This document shows positions 43,336 through 55,309 of a DNA stretch of 64,000 nt, piece after piece; the first letter of the stretch is position 1; every line of letters starts with the position of its first letter. The DNA is from Epiperipatus broadwayi (lineage: Eukaryota; Onychophora; Udeonychophora; Euonychophora; Peripatidae): assembly GCA_028023455.1 (NCBI GenBank), contig JAQFVV010000021.1:6972853-7036852 (forward strand), read 5' to 3'. A model generated the notes under the pieces. That model searched no databases, was not told where the DNA came from, and worked only from the letters and a program-made list of their open reading frames with translations. The position numbers were made by a program, and so were the translations under genes.

Positions 43336-43735
43336 ATCCTGCCTAATAGGATAGTGGTGGCTATGGTTATTAAAGAACCAAAGGACACAAAATGTACAGG
43401 TACTGAACTGAGTTCAGAACTATATGACTATATAAGCTAATGAGCTTGGATTGAAAATATTATTGGGTTTTCAATTTTAGATTCATAGTTTTGTAATTAA
43501 GTAGAGATAAAAGGGTGGCTGCTGGAGGGATACATTAGATCCTAAGATCTAGGTGCAGTGCTCTCAGATTCAAAGCTCCTCACTGATGAAAGCCACAAGC
43601 TAGAAACTAGTCTGGGGATATTGGATGAGTAAGCACTAGATGGGGGATTTTATGCACAAACCTTCTGGCATCCATTGATTACTCTGGTTGGCACAGGGTG
43701 GCACTACTGTATGGAGAGTTTTGCCTGTTTTAAAA
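43336..43735 (-). repeat. Family B single arm with extended unit
   Basis: Collinear with the right arm of the 51.2-52.2 kb palindrome: CCTAATAGGATAGTGGTGGC, AACTGAGTTCAGA, GTGGCTGCTGGAGGG, CACTGATGAAAGCC, GAAACTAGTCTGGGGATATT, GGAGAGTTTTGCCTGTTTTA. It shares its left boundary with the preceding copy. Confidence 0.8.
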
Positions 43736-43739
43736 CTAA

Positions 43740-44000
43740 TGGTGTCACGTAAAGAGGAAATTTCATTTTGTTACATTTCTTATAAAAGAGAGAAAATTGT
43801 GATAATTTTTATTTATCAAAAATGTATTAACACACTGGATCTTTAAAAAAAATCCACTCTGCATAGAACATCTTCTACCTAAATAAAAATTAGTATAATA
43901 TGGAATATACAACTTTGAAATTAAATTATTTTAATTTTCTTTGTTTAGCATTAAGGAATGATTTTAAATTTTACTCATATTTGTTAATTTATTAACTGTT
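43740..44000. other. AT-rich non-coding DNA
   Basis: Nothing recognised. Confidence 0.4.
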
Positions 44001-44001
44001 T

Positions 44002-44127
44002 ATCTTCACTTTTTTTTTCATGTGTCATAGCATCAGCTGGGAAGCGAACCCACTAACCCTGGACAACTGCTTTTAAGGCAGCTGTGCTGACCTCTCGACC
44101 ACTAACGCTTGACATCTTCACTTTTTT
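44002..44127 (-). mobile_element. tRNA-derived SINE (family I) with 14-bp target duplication
   Basis: ATCTTCACTTTTTT at 44002-44015 and 44114-44127. Reverse-strand head GTCAAGCGTTAGTGGTCGAG, B-box region GGGTTCGCTTCCC, end GATGCTATGACACATG and A tail. Confidence 0.88.
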
Positions 44128-44464
44128 ACATAGGTTTTTTGTTATATAGGTTTTCTGCGCACTATCAAATTTTGTAATTTTCTGACTACCTGCCTTTTTT
44201 TTGGATTCGTTGTATTATAAAAATAACTGCAATTTTTAAATATAAAAATGCTAATTTTATTTCAGGCTATTTTTATTATTCATTCCACTCTCTTGCCTAC
44301 TCTTATACTACTAATTGATAGTATTGCTATTGTTTTGTAGAAATAAAAGGTATTTAATTTTAAATTATGTATAAAGTAAAAAAAAAAAAATACACACCTA
44401 ATGTAAGATACATAAAAGTTACCTTTTCCCTTTAATTCACTAATAAGTAAAAACTGTATGGTTA

Positions 44465-44580
44465 AACACATTGGTAGAGTGGTAGTTTGTGGAGCTTATG
44501 ATGTTTAGGTCACATTCAATTGTGTCAATTTAGATACTCAAACTTTTTACGTCAATCCAAGAAATAGAATAATAAAGCTA
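44465..44580 (+). repeat. Family N tRNA-like copy, diverged
   Basis: TTGGTAGAGTGGTAG head, ACTCAAACTTTTTACG, and AATAATAAAGC at the end, as in the trimer at 22.6 kb. Confidence 0.45.
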
Positions 44581-44984
44581 TTTGATTATTTATTTTATTA
44601 ATTATTATTACTAATATTTATAAGTAAATAAATCGTCTTTATTCTTTCTCTCAGTCTCTTCTTTCTTTTTTTACCTTAGTATCTTCAGTCACTTGCGTTA
44701 ATAAACTACAAAGTTGTCATGAATCTGTCTATTTCGACGGCGAGGGAGGGGGGTTAGAATAGACATTTATTTATCTTTGGTAATAGTAATTTCTTAATAA
44801 AACATGTTTTTTTCATAAAAATCATTAAAAATGCTATATTGATTAATACAATTATTATTAATTAGAAATAAAATTTTCTAGTTCATCTACTCACACAAAA
44901 TGTTATTTGCCTTATTTTTATTTTATTTTTTTAAAATTTACTTGTAAAATATATTTTGCTCATTAATAATATTATTGCGTCAGG

Positions 44985-45115
44985 CGTTGTTACAGGCATT
45001 GTTAGCCGAGAGGTCATCGCATCTGCCTTGCTAAGCATCCTTGCTAAGCAAGTAGTTGATTGCAGACGGTTGTGGGTTCGCGTCCCGGCCGATGCTATAA
45101 CATATGAGTAAAAAA
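44985..45115 (+). mobile_element. tRNA-derived SINE (family I)
   Basis: GTTAGCCGAGAGGTCATCGC, a duplicated GCTAAGCA inside the anticodon region (45031 and 45044), GGTTCGCGTCCC and GATGCTATAACATATG. The tail is short and mixed (AGTAAAAAATATA). A partial head duplication (GGCGTTGTTACAGGCATTGT) lies at its start. Confidence 0.85.
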
Positions 45116-46270
45116 TATATATATATTATTTATCAAAAAGGTAAAATTAGTTTTTTCACCTTAAAGTTATTAAGATTTATTATTATTTTTTATTATTGAA
45201 AATTGAAAATTTTCATTGTATTTGGTTTTATAAAAATACTTTCTTTAATATAGATTTAATTATGACACTTATTTACTTATGTATATAAGTTTCAATGTCA
45301 ATATTTTTTTTATTTTAATGAGATATAATTTAATTTTTTGTTGTTATTGAAAACTTGATTTTTAATTGAGTGCTTTAAGAAAAGTTTCAAAGAAATGTTA
45401 TTAAAATCTTAATTAATTACTCTTTCAAATATAAATTTACTTTTTAAAGTAGTGTTATTTTTCCTCTTTTTTTGAAAAAATAATATTTAGAACTTTTATC
45501 AAATTTTCTCTAAAGAATGTTGCTTTTTTACTCATAGAAATTATTTTTAAATTTCAAAGCCAATAAATTAAAATAAAAACTATTTAAAACAGGATGTTTA
45601 TAATTAGGTTTTCTCTTTATTTTTATTGAATTCTAGTGCTTTTATCGACTATTTATTAACTTATTTTCAAATTAAGTTTACTAGCTGAAGTCAAGGTTAA
45701 CTATTGTTTTATTATCATTACTCCGTTTACTTTTTAATAATTTTTTAAACTTATTATTTTAAATAACTTATTTATTTTAAAATTTGATCATTTAATGTAT
45801 TTTTAGTTATGTACAGCGTTACATAATTATTTCCAAATTATTTTAGCATATTTATTCGTGTTTTAAAACAATTTTATTCTAAAATTTATTTATTTATTTT
45901 TTATAAAATATCATTTTCTTTTTAACAGTTTATTTTTTAAATAATATATTAATTTGTATAAAAATATTTTTTAAAATTCTAATTCTAATCCTAATTGTAA
46001 CCCTAATCCTTTAATTTTTTTCACAAACATCATCTTTTCTAACTACTTGCAGATGTAAAATTGTCTCAAAACAATGTTAATAATTTTGTGGAAAAACAAA
46101 ATTGCTACTCATAAGTTGATAACTTGATAGTTCTTAATAAGTGAAGTAATGTTATATAAATTAACAATTCAGTAAAATTCTTGATATTGAAATATTGCTT
46201 AAGTATAAAAACATCAAAATGTAGTTATTTATTCAATGTTATTCAGAGAAACTTTGTGCCTTACATCAGA
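45116..46270. other. AT-rich non-coding DNA
   Basis: Very T-rich. CCTAATTGTAACCCTAATCC at 45990 looks vaguely telomere-like but is not a true array. No gene. Confidence 0.5.
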
Positions 46271-46274
46271 GAAA

Positions 46275-46640
46275 CAGTTCACTTAGGGGCAATAAAATAA
46301 GACACTAAATGACACTAGTGATTAATTCCAGTAAGATATGAAGGCCATAAAGTTGACAAAGATTATGTTGTGGAAATGGGATGGAGCAGATTATGGGAAA
46401 ACTTAGAGTGGAGAATTGAAAGGGAAGGTAAAGTGGCTAACAGGTTTCTCTGGGCATAGTTGCTGAGAGATATCTGATTCCATTTAAGGAGAAGTCACAG
46501 TGTATCACAACACTAAAATAAACTTTGTAAAGTTGATGTTAAATATATGTTGTAACCTTACAGAGGTGTGATGCTGGCTGGAACAAAGGGCACTCAAGTG
46601 GGCACCATAATGAGTAAGGGCTTCACCCACAGAAAATGAG
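46275..46640 (+). other. Unidentified block of higher complexity
   Basis: About 360 nt with near-balanced composition inside very AT-rich DNA. In one frame VDKDYVVEMGWSRLWENLEW then RIEREGKV reads like protein for ~50 codons before a stop, and further on VMLAGTKGTQVGTIMSKG. No family recognised. It may be a decayed retroelement or a gene remnant. Confidence 0.3.
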
Positions 46641-46649
46641 CATTCATAT

Positions 46650-48570
46650 ATAGACAAAATATTACATAAATGCAAATATTAAAATCATGGGTTATTTTTA
46701 TGTTTAAAATCTTATTTCAGGTTCTTTTATATTTCAAACTTATATACTAGGTTCTATATTCTATCTATATGTCAGGGTTTACTAATGTCCTTGATACAAG
46801 AAAAATGAATTTGTGGTAAATATTTTAACATTATTAAATGCAATAGCTATATACATTATACATTAAACATTCTGTCTTTTTCTTATGCGTCTATCATAGA
46901 ATATTTTGTCTCTTAGGGAAACAAAAATGTAAACATGCAAAAATCAAATATCGCAACTCTTTAGATAACACATGACTTGAATAATTCAAATTTTATTCTG
47001 ATATAAATATTCAGTTTACATCAACTATAAACATATCTAATTTTAATATCTTTAAATATCAACCTGTATCAAGTACTAAAAGAAAAATAATGCAGTCAAT
47101 AGAAAAGATAATTTTATGCTACTCACAGCATTATAAAATATGCATGAAATAAAGATGTATTAACATAGTATGCATCTTATTACAATGCAGGCATAATAAA
47201 TAAAATAGATAAATACATTTTATGTGATTATTAAAATGTACTATTTTAAAATAATGAATAATAAAATTTTCTTATATTAGACTTTTTGGATAATGAATGT
47301 AATAGTAGTAATGAAACAGAAACATATTTAATAAATAGCAAAATATTAATTTACATAATAATAATATTTAATACAATAAATATTTAGAATAAGTGTTAAT
47401 TTTAATCTAACAAATTGCACTAAGAAATATTGGAATACGTTGAAATAAAACATTTCCTTCTGTAATGTATGTACAAGATTTATAATAAAAGCATTTATAT
47501 TACTCAAGAAATTCTGACATTTAATTAATACTATATCTCTTATTATTATACACACAGAATAAAATAACACCCACATATGTCTATACACAGGCCACTAGTA
47601 TGTTATTAACTACATTACATCACCAGCAATGTCTAAAAATCAGTGTTGAAATATATTTCTCGTGGAATTATAAAGCTAGTTTAATATTATGCAAAAATTA
47701 TCAAAACATTACAATTCTATTAATATTTATGGGGGTGAGAAAATAAATAAGCTTAATACTTACGATTATATTAATATACTTAAAATTAAACTGTAATAGA
47801 GCTAATTATAGGCAAAGTGGATTGCAGAAAATATATGAATAGGCATGTGGTAACTTGATCTGGCAGTGTTGAATCAAGAAATCCATGCTCTCTCATTAAG
47901 AAGGTTATGAAAGAGCATCTGATAAATTGACCTGGGAGTATTAAAACAAGAAAGTCATATTGTCTCTCATGGTGGGGTTTAATACATATAAAAGCAATAA
48001 AATATCCACATAAAAATTTCTAAATTGATAGCTGTCTCCAAACAGCATACCAATTAATAACCACACAAGACATAAATTTTATAATAATAATAAGAAATAA
48101 ATAATCAATTCGTATGCACAATTATAATTAAAATAACTCATCTATTTGATTTATTACTATATATAAACTCTCACACAATAATTGTATAACAATATCAAAG
48201 ATGAAAATTTTATAAACTATCTAAAATTACACACCAACTTCCATACATTTTCATTCGTAATCATATGTTGAATATAAACATCTGTTTTTATCCTGGGTAC
48301 AATAATACATTGTATTAAGCTATAGTAAAAATTCAGAGAATTCTTAATCATTATGTGTAAAATAAAACCTTTTACTTAGATGTTTTTAATGGAATTAATT
48401 TGGTTTGTATACCATTATAAATATACCTCATAAATAATATAAGAAAATTGGCATAAATTATAGAACTATAATTACACAATAATAAAATCATTTCAAATTT
48501 GTAAAACATATAAATATACCCTATATTTAAAAACTGAAATACAGGTTTATTATATACCTGTATCAATATA
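46650..48570. other. AT-rich non-coding DNA with one small direct repeat
   Basis: A diverged ~82-bp direct repeat near 47843-47890 and 47923-47968 (TGATCTGGCAGTGTTGAATC against TGACCTGGGAGTATTAAAAC, both ending in TCTCTCAT). No gene. Confidence 0.45.
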
Positions 48571-48574
48571 TGTA

Positions 48575-48891
48575 ATATATAGGGTATATGAGCACAGACT
48601 CCCACCATTCTCCACTCTATCTCACAACACTGATATACTTGAACACATATATGTCAAAAAGATAAATAATCACCAATATAGGTATTTCATGCTAAACCAG
48701 TAATCATCAGTTGATTCAGATTATCATCTCTACACATACATGCAATAAGTGCTCAGATTTATATTAAAATAGCAATCTTCATACTTTAATGGACAGTCTT
48801 CAATCCACTCCACAATCTGCTCTGAATGGTTGAAGAGTTGGAGGGTGGAGTAGATTGAAGCCTATCCATTAAAGTATAAAGATTGGTTATC

Positions 48892-48927
<36 letters not shown>

Positions 48928-49175
48928 ATAATAAGTGGTCAGATATATCAGATATATATATATATATATATATATATCTGACCACTTATTGCATTATATG
49001 TGTAGAGATGATAATCTGGACTAATTGATGATTGCTAGTTTAGCATGAAATACATATATTGGTGATTATTTATCTTTTTGACATAAATGTGTTCAAGTGT
49101 ATCAGTGTTATGAGATAGAGTGGAGAGTGCTGGGTCATGTGAAAGTCTGTGCTCATATACCCTATATATTACATA
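48575..49175. repeat. Family A palindrome with AT-rich nested hairpin
   Basis: Left arm 48575-48822 (TATATAGGGTATATGAGCAC...CAATCCACTCCAC), right arm 48836-49170 (GGAGTAGATTGAAGCC...GTGCTCATATACCCTATA). The inner parts seen at 6.8-6.95 kb are lost. The right arm carries an insertion at 48896-48992: two (TA)n tracts around AATAAGTGGTCAGATAT / ATATCTGACCACTTATT, itself a perfect hairpin. Confidence 0.8.
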
Positions 49176-51225
49176 CACTATATTTGTTTACCCATTCAAA
49201 TTAAGGATTGAATGGTCTTTTATGTTTTAAAATGAATTTAACCCTTTTGATTGAGGAGTTCTTTTGCTATTTTCTTTAATGAAATATACCACAACATAGT
49301 CTTTCACTATAGTAGATGAAATAAATATGCACACAACAGTATAGAACAGGAATTCATTGACAGCAATCATCTGCAATTGAAATATAAACTTTTAAAAAAA
49401 TGAGCTGAGAACAAGTATAGTAAGGTTGAGAATAAATAAGTAATAAATAGTTCCTTTATAAAATTAAACATTGTTTCATTAATATTAATGCATGAAGTGA
49501 ACTTGAATTATTTCTTCTTTAACAAAACAACAAAAATATTCTTAAAATAAATAGGTAGATGAATTATAAATTAATAACTTATAATAAACAATAAAATATT
49601 ATTTTATTTGCATTGTCAGAAAAACAGATTCTAAAGTATTGCGACAGTCAACCATGACATTTTTCTTCATTAGAATTATATAAAACAAGTTAAAATTATC
49701 ATATTTTATTGTGTTTTTAAGACTGGCAATAATTTTTAAATAATTCATTACTGCAACTCTTTTGATTTGATAAAATTATAACAGTTTTCAAACTTATTTC
49801 TAATAAATTAATAATGATCGTCTTTCATTAATTAAATTGTCTGCATACATTATTTATTCTAAGATCAGACCTTTATGAAATACAACAGGTAACATTGTTA
49901 AGAACTATAATTAGTGTCAGTAATGAATTTAAAAGTTATAATAAAATGTTAATTAAACGATCTACTAGACAAAGTTTGAATTAACTGAAAGTTTATAAAT
50001 AGGATAAAATAAACATACATATATCTCAATGTCTTACAGGTTTCCAATAACTTTTTCCATTCAACTCATTTTAGAATTTTGATCAAAAATAATATAGTTT
50101 TTGCATCTTCCAGTGATTTGTTATTTTATAAATAGTTAAACATCTACAGCAAAGTAGTCCTACTTGGATAATTTTTAATTCCTTACTCCAGCATTCAAAC
50201 TGATAAAATAATAAATAATTTAAAATAAGATGAAATTAAAAACTTTTAAATGGTTTAAATGAAAATTAAAAAAAATCCGTGAATAATAATGTGTTAATGT
50301 GATTTTTATTTTTCTGTTTTTCCTTTTTATATACATTTGTATATTCTTTTTTTTTTACTGCAGAGTTTGCTTCACATGTTATAATTCAATCAATAAAATT
50401 GAAGTATTAAAGTAGGATTTTTAATTTTAATCTCTTAATTGAATTTACCTTGAACTTTTACTAATTAAGACACCCAACAATAGACAAAAAATTAACACAT
50501 AAAGTAATTGTATTAATTTTATTTAATTACTAAATAAACTATTTATTTAACTTTAATAAAAATTATTTACTTAATTAAGATAACATCTTTATGTTGAAAT
50601 AAATACATTTTTTCACACTTATCATTGTTTAAAATATTTTTTTAAAAATATATTACTTTTAATAATCTTTTTTTTAATTTTCCAATTTTTTAAAACACAT
50701 TCAAAACACTCTCACACACATATATGAGATATAACCAATATTTTAAAAACAATGGCACTAAATTATTCCTATAAAACTTACTTAAGTTAAAACCTATTTT
50801 AACTAGTTATCTTTAAATTTAGTGTTATAAATTCTAACTTTAAACAAATATTACTTGAATTACTAATACTTAATGAACTACTATTTTTAATGTATCTTAA
50901 TTTGAAAATTAGTAAAATAGAAACATTAACATATATAAATAATACTGTATAAACAAAAACTTTATTTACTGCAATTAATTTAAAATACATTCCACTTTAA
51001 TCTAACTCTTTATTCAGATCTAAACTATTATATTTGGATTTTTAAGCAAAATATTAGAAAAGTTAATTTACATTACTTTAGCAAATTGTTATCCAAGCAT
51101 ATTTAAAAAGACTATCTTATTAATAAGTTAGAATATTTAGTTAAATCTTTAGATAGCTGAACGACAATAAAGTTTACTTATTACAGAATTAGGTTTATTT
51201 AAGTAAAAAAAGATTACAAATCATA
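49176..51225. other. AT-rich non-coding DNA
   Basis: Homopolymers and TA-rich sequence; no repeat family, gene or RNA recognised. Confidence 0.5.
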
Positions 51226-51228
51226 TTA

Positions 51229-52165
51229 AAAACAGGCAAAACTCTCCATATGTATTACTACTCAGTGCAAGCCAGAGTAATCAATAAATGCCAGAAGGTT
51301 TGTGCATAAAATCCCCATCTAGTGCCTATTCATCCAATATCCCCAGACTAGTTTCTGGCTTGTGGCCTTCCATCAATGTGGAGCCTTGGATCTGAGAGCA
51401 CTGCCCCTAGTTCTTAGGATCTAATGCAATCCTCCAGCAGCCCTCTTTTATAACTACTTAACTACAAAACTATGAGTCTTAATTTGAAAACACCCTAATA
51501 TTTTCAATGCAAGCTCATTAGCTTATATAGTCATATAGGTCTGAACTCAGTTCAGTACCTATACATTTTGATGACTTTGGTTCTTTAATAACCATAGCCA
51601 TCACTATCCTATTAGGCAAGATTGGTTTTAAGCCAATAAACATCACATGATCACTATTTTTTATGCTTGATGAAATGGTGATCATGAAATGTTTATTGGC
51701 TTAAAACTAATCCTTCCTAATAGGATAGTGGTGGCTATGATTATTAAAGAACCAAAGTCACCAAAATGTGTAGATACTAAACTGAGTTCAGACTGATATG
51801 ACTATATAAGGTAATGAGCTTGGATTAAAAATATGGTGTTTTCAATTTAAGACTCATAGTTTTGTAGTTAAGTAGTGATAAAAGGGGGCTGCTGGAGGGT
51901 TGCATTAGATCCTAAGATTTAGGTGCAGTGATCTCAGATCCAAGGCTCCTCACTGATGAAGGCCACAAGCCAGAAACTATTCTGGGGATATTGGATGAGT
52001 AGGTACTGGATGGAGATTTTATGCACAAGCCTTTTGGCATCCATTGATTACTCTGGCTTGCACTGAATGGTAATACGTATAGAGAGTTTTGCCTGTTTTA
52101 ATAACAGTTATAAGCATAGGAAATGATGATCATGTGATGTTTATTGGCTTAAAATTATATTTAAC
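51229..52165. repeat. Long near-perfect palindrome of the extended family B unit
   Basis: Left arm about 51235-51662, right arm about 51671-52103, loop of roughly 10 nt at 51663-51672. Arms are close to 90% identical by eye over ~430 nt. Each contains the B hairpin-arm segments plus the extended part (CTGCTGGAGG, TTGTAGTTAAGTAG, GAACTCAGTT, GACTTTGGTTCTTTAATAA, ATCCTATTAGG) and the end AATAAACATCACATGATCAC. The right side has a further end segment, GCATAGGAAATGATGATC. No coding capacity. Confidence 0.9.
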
Positions 52166-52324
52166 CCTTATGAACTACATATATGGGTACAAATATATAT
52201 ATATTATTTTTTTTTAATTTGAAAATTTATTATTTTACATGAATGTGTGCTCATTCAATTTTTTATACTTTAATATTAAAAATGTTTGATTAAAAAGAAA
52301 TCCTATCATTATCACTGGAATACA

Positions 52325-52625
52325 TCAATATTGAATGACAAAGAGGAATGACCTGAAATACAAGCAATAGTGGTCCAATCTAAATATATTCTTATCAATA
52401 ATCAAGTAGCAAATAAACCTCTCAAGCAAAATTACCAAGAAGCCATAAATAGACATCAAGATGTGGAAATTTGATGAGCAATTCAAATTTCGCAGAAGAA
52501 GCCACAACTGCAATGAAAGCCTACCAACCTCAAGATGACATAGTCTCAGAATCCACTGCCATAACCATAAACTGCTAACTTGATAAATAAACCAAAGATA
52601 TGTAACCAAATGTAAGTAAGCAATT
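52325..52625. other. Unidentified block, possibly a decayed coding remnant
   Basis: Plus strand 52470-52590 reads MSNSNFAEEATTAMKAYQPQ and DDIVSESTAITINC in one frame, a more protein-like composition than neighbouring DNA; the opposite strand has a 94-codon hydrophobic frame. No homolog recognised. Confidence 0.2.
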
Positions 52626-52724
52626 GTATCTAACTATATATATGTATATGGAATAGAATTTTCCTTAATAAAAAAAAATGTTTGTACTTCTGAAGGCATT
52701 TTTAAAAATACACTTTTATCCATA

Positions 52725-52850
52725 TATGTCTTGTATTGTTTGGTCTACTGACAGGATGGTAGAGATCATAATCTAAAGATCATGCCCAGCTGTGTTATCA
52801 TGTTTGACTTTCTTATGAAATCCTGAGCAATTAATCATTTTATTATTTAT
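52725..52850 (+). repeat. Family N tRNA-like copy
   Basis: GACAGGATGGTAGAGATCAT head, then TTTGACTTTCTTATGAAATC and CTGAGCAATTAATCATTTT, matching the monomers at 22.6 kb. Confidence 0.6.
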
Positions 52851-52974
52851 TTATCCCATAAATCAATAAATTATTTATTGGAAGAATTACTAAACTTATC
52901 TCAAATTTATATCATCTATAAGCTATCAAAAGTAGCATTTTTTTTCACCCTATAATGCCACCTATGCTAGAAGA

Positions 52975-53475
52975 TTTGGTCTTAAAATCTCTTTCTGGTG
53001 TCTACCTATCCAATATCCAAAGACAAGTTTCTAGCTTATAGCTTTCATCAGTAAGAATTCTTGGATGTAGGAGCAACGCATCTGGATCTTTCGATCTACC
53101 AAATTCCTCCAATCCCCATGTTTTAAGTTTTTGGTTATTTATAAAGCTATTACCTCAAATTGAAAACTCATAATGTTGTCAATACTGAATTAGATTTAAA
53201 TCTGTAAAACTATATAAGTGAGTTATTTGAAATTAAAAACATTATTATATGTTCACATTGGGCTAATGGCTTTATAGTTAACCTAAAAAATAAAAGAAGG
53301 GTGCTGGAGGGGCACCTTAGATCCAAATATTTGAGTGTCCTGCTCCCTCACTGATAAAAGTCATAAGATAGAAACTAATTTGGGGATATTGGATAAGTAG
53401 GCATTAGATAGGGATTGTAACACCATCCTTTAGCAGCTATTGATTAATAAAGCTTGCACTAGGTGGCACTGCTTA
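52975..53475. repeat. Old family B-like foldback
   Basis: Left arm GTCTACCTATCCAATATCCA, GACAAGTTTCTAGCTTATAG, CTTTCATCAGTAAG; right arm CTCACTGATAAAAGTCATAA, GAAACTAATTTGGGGATATT, GGATAAGTAGGCATTAGATA; ~150-nt diverged centre. Ends GCTTGCACTAGGTGGCACTG. Strongly diverged from the 43- and 51-kb copies. Confidence 0.7.
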
Positions 53476-53479
53476 TGTA

Positions 53480-53990
53480 CGTGGAAAAAAAGGTGATCAT
53501 GAGAAATTGTGAAAAGCAAAAAATTGAATCAGAAAAAATGATATTTCACCAGATTATTGTCTGCTCTTTTGAAAAAAAAATTAAATTGTAAATTGGTTAA
53601 AAATCAAATTTCAAAATGAAATTTGTATTTCATATTAATATTTACAAATTTTTTAATTAAAATTTAGTCAATCAGAAGATAAGATTCAAAATAATTTTTA
53701 ATAAGTCCAAAGCAATATTTAATAGTTTTCTTGATCTACAGATGGTGTTGCAATGAATAGAAATAAAATTTGGATTTATTTAAAAGTTCACAATAATTGG
53801 TTCAAAATACGAGATCATCTTTGCCATATTTTGTTCAGACTCTCTATACATGTTGTTTCTAGAGAATGGAATAAAATATATGAATAACCTTCAAGGAATA
53901 AAAAAAATATATAAGTGGGCAATATACCATTATTTTAAAGAATGCATTAAAAATGTCCCATGAGTTTAAAAATAAACTGATGATGATTAT
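53480..53990. other. AT-rich non-coding DNA
   Basis: Nothing recognised. Confidence 0.4.
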
Positions 53991-53994
53991 TCAC

Positions 53995-54175
53995 ACAATA
54001 TTCATCATCATCAACCATTATTGATCTACTCCAGGATGAAAGTCTCTCAAGTTTAATCCAGCTCCTCCAATTTCTAATTACTCTTCTCAGCAATATTATC
54101 AAATTTCCTTAATTCAGTTACTCATCTCATATGCGGTCACTTTCTTGGTCTTTTAAAAACTCTTGGTAGATAATA
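53995..54175 (-). pseudogene. RTE-like LINE extreme 3' fragment
   Basis: Reverse strand matches the last ~60 codons and GAT tail of the 35-kb element: CAAGAGTTTTTAAAAGACCA, AGAAGAGTAATTAGAAATTG, GGATTAAACTTGAGAGACTT, TCATCCTGGAGTAGATCAAT, GGTTGATGATGATGAA. A 5'-truncated, decayed insertion. Confidence 0.7.
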
Positions 54176-54179
54176 TTAT

Positions 54180-55170
54180 AAAGCCATAAAAAAAATTTTC
54201 CAGCACTTCTTTTTTTTAAATAAATGTGATTATAGAGATTCTATTTCTCAACATATGTTTTCTATTTAATTATATTTGACAGTAAATTTTAAAAAGTTGC
54301 AAAGAAGATTGTGAATTATACTCAGCATTCATGAAAGCTTCTCATCCATTTTTGAACCCCACACTGTGCCTGGAATAAGGATAGGTTCTATCTGGGTAAA
54401 GCTTTAATTAGAAGAATAAAAACAATTAGACCAAAACATTTCTAAGCAGCCTTTCTCTCAAAAATAGGCTGTGTTGTTTTATATATATCTGTGTTATCAA
54501 ATTGTTTTTATTTTGATTTTAAGCTTATTAAACAGAAAGTAAATTAAAATGCAAGAACTTTATCAAAAAAAAAAAAATTCACAAAATGGAAAGAAAAAAT
54601 CATATGTATATTTCTTTCTATATATTTTTTTTTCAACTCGCCTTCTCGTTTCTAAGAATTAAAGTTATCATTAAATTGATTTTTTACTCCCAATCTATTA
54701 TTTTCTTTTATGTAAATGTTAATCAAAAAATTCAATCTTTTTTATTATTATATTTTTAATGATTGGAAGGTATAATTAGCAGGGGAAAAATACTTATATT
54801 CTTTTAATTAGGGGAGGGGGGTTAGTTTTTTTTTTTCTAATTTCTTTTCTCATTTAAAATAAAATAGATCTAGTTTTTAGGGAAATACAGCTTATAATGA
54901 ATAATATTTCTACAGCGTAATTTTCACTACACCACTCTCATCCATGATATCTGGGGTAGTAAAAATTACACTACTGAAATATTATTGATTGTTGATAATC
55001 TCTAGTCTAATGAATTAGTAATAAAAATTATTAATATACAGCTTTTAAATATTAAATTAAATAAATAAGTTGATTTTAATAGTTAAAAAGTAAGTAATAA
55101 ATATATAGTAGCATATTTGATGAAAAGAGAAAGAAAAATAATATTCTTTATAGTTAATGAAGTAATTTAT
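54180..55170. other. AT-rich non-coding DNA
   Basis: A G-run (GGGGAGGGGGGTTAG at 54811) echoes GGGAGGGGGGTTAG at 44746; otherwise nothing is recognised. Confidence 0.45.
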
Positions 55171-55176
55171 TTGGAT

Positions 55177-55309
55177 AAAAAGGTGAAATAGTCTTGCGTT
55201 GTTAGCCGAGAGGTATCGCAGCTGCCATGCAAGCAAGTAGTTGGTTGCAGACGGTTGTGGGTTCGCGTCCCGGCCGATGCTATGACATATGAAAAAAAAA
55301 GGTGAAATA
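55177..55309 (+). mobile_element. tRNA-derived SINE (family I) with 14-bp target duplication
   Basis: AAAAAGGTGAAATA at 55177-55190 and 55296-55309. Head GTTAGCCGAGAGGTATCGC, B box GGTTCGCGTCCC, end GCTATGACATATG and poly-A. One of the least decayed copies. Confidence 0.93.

Noticed and set aside
45985-46012. Telomere-like CCCTAA tract
   Set aside because: Only two imperfect units with variants; no array.
52325-52609. 94-codon hydrophobic reverse frame as a membrane protein gene
   Set aside because: No start context, no neighbouring exons, no recognised family; the opposite strand looks at least as protein-like.
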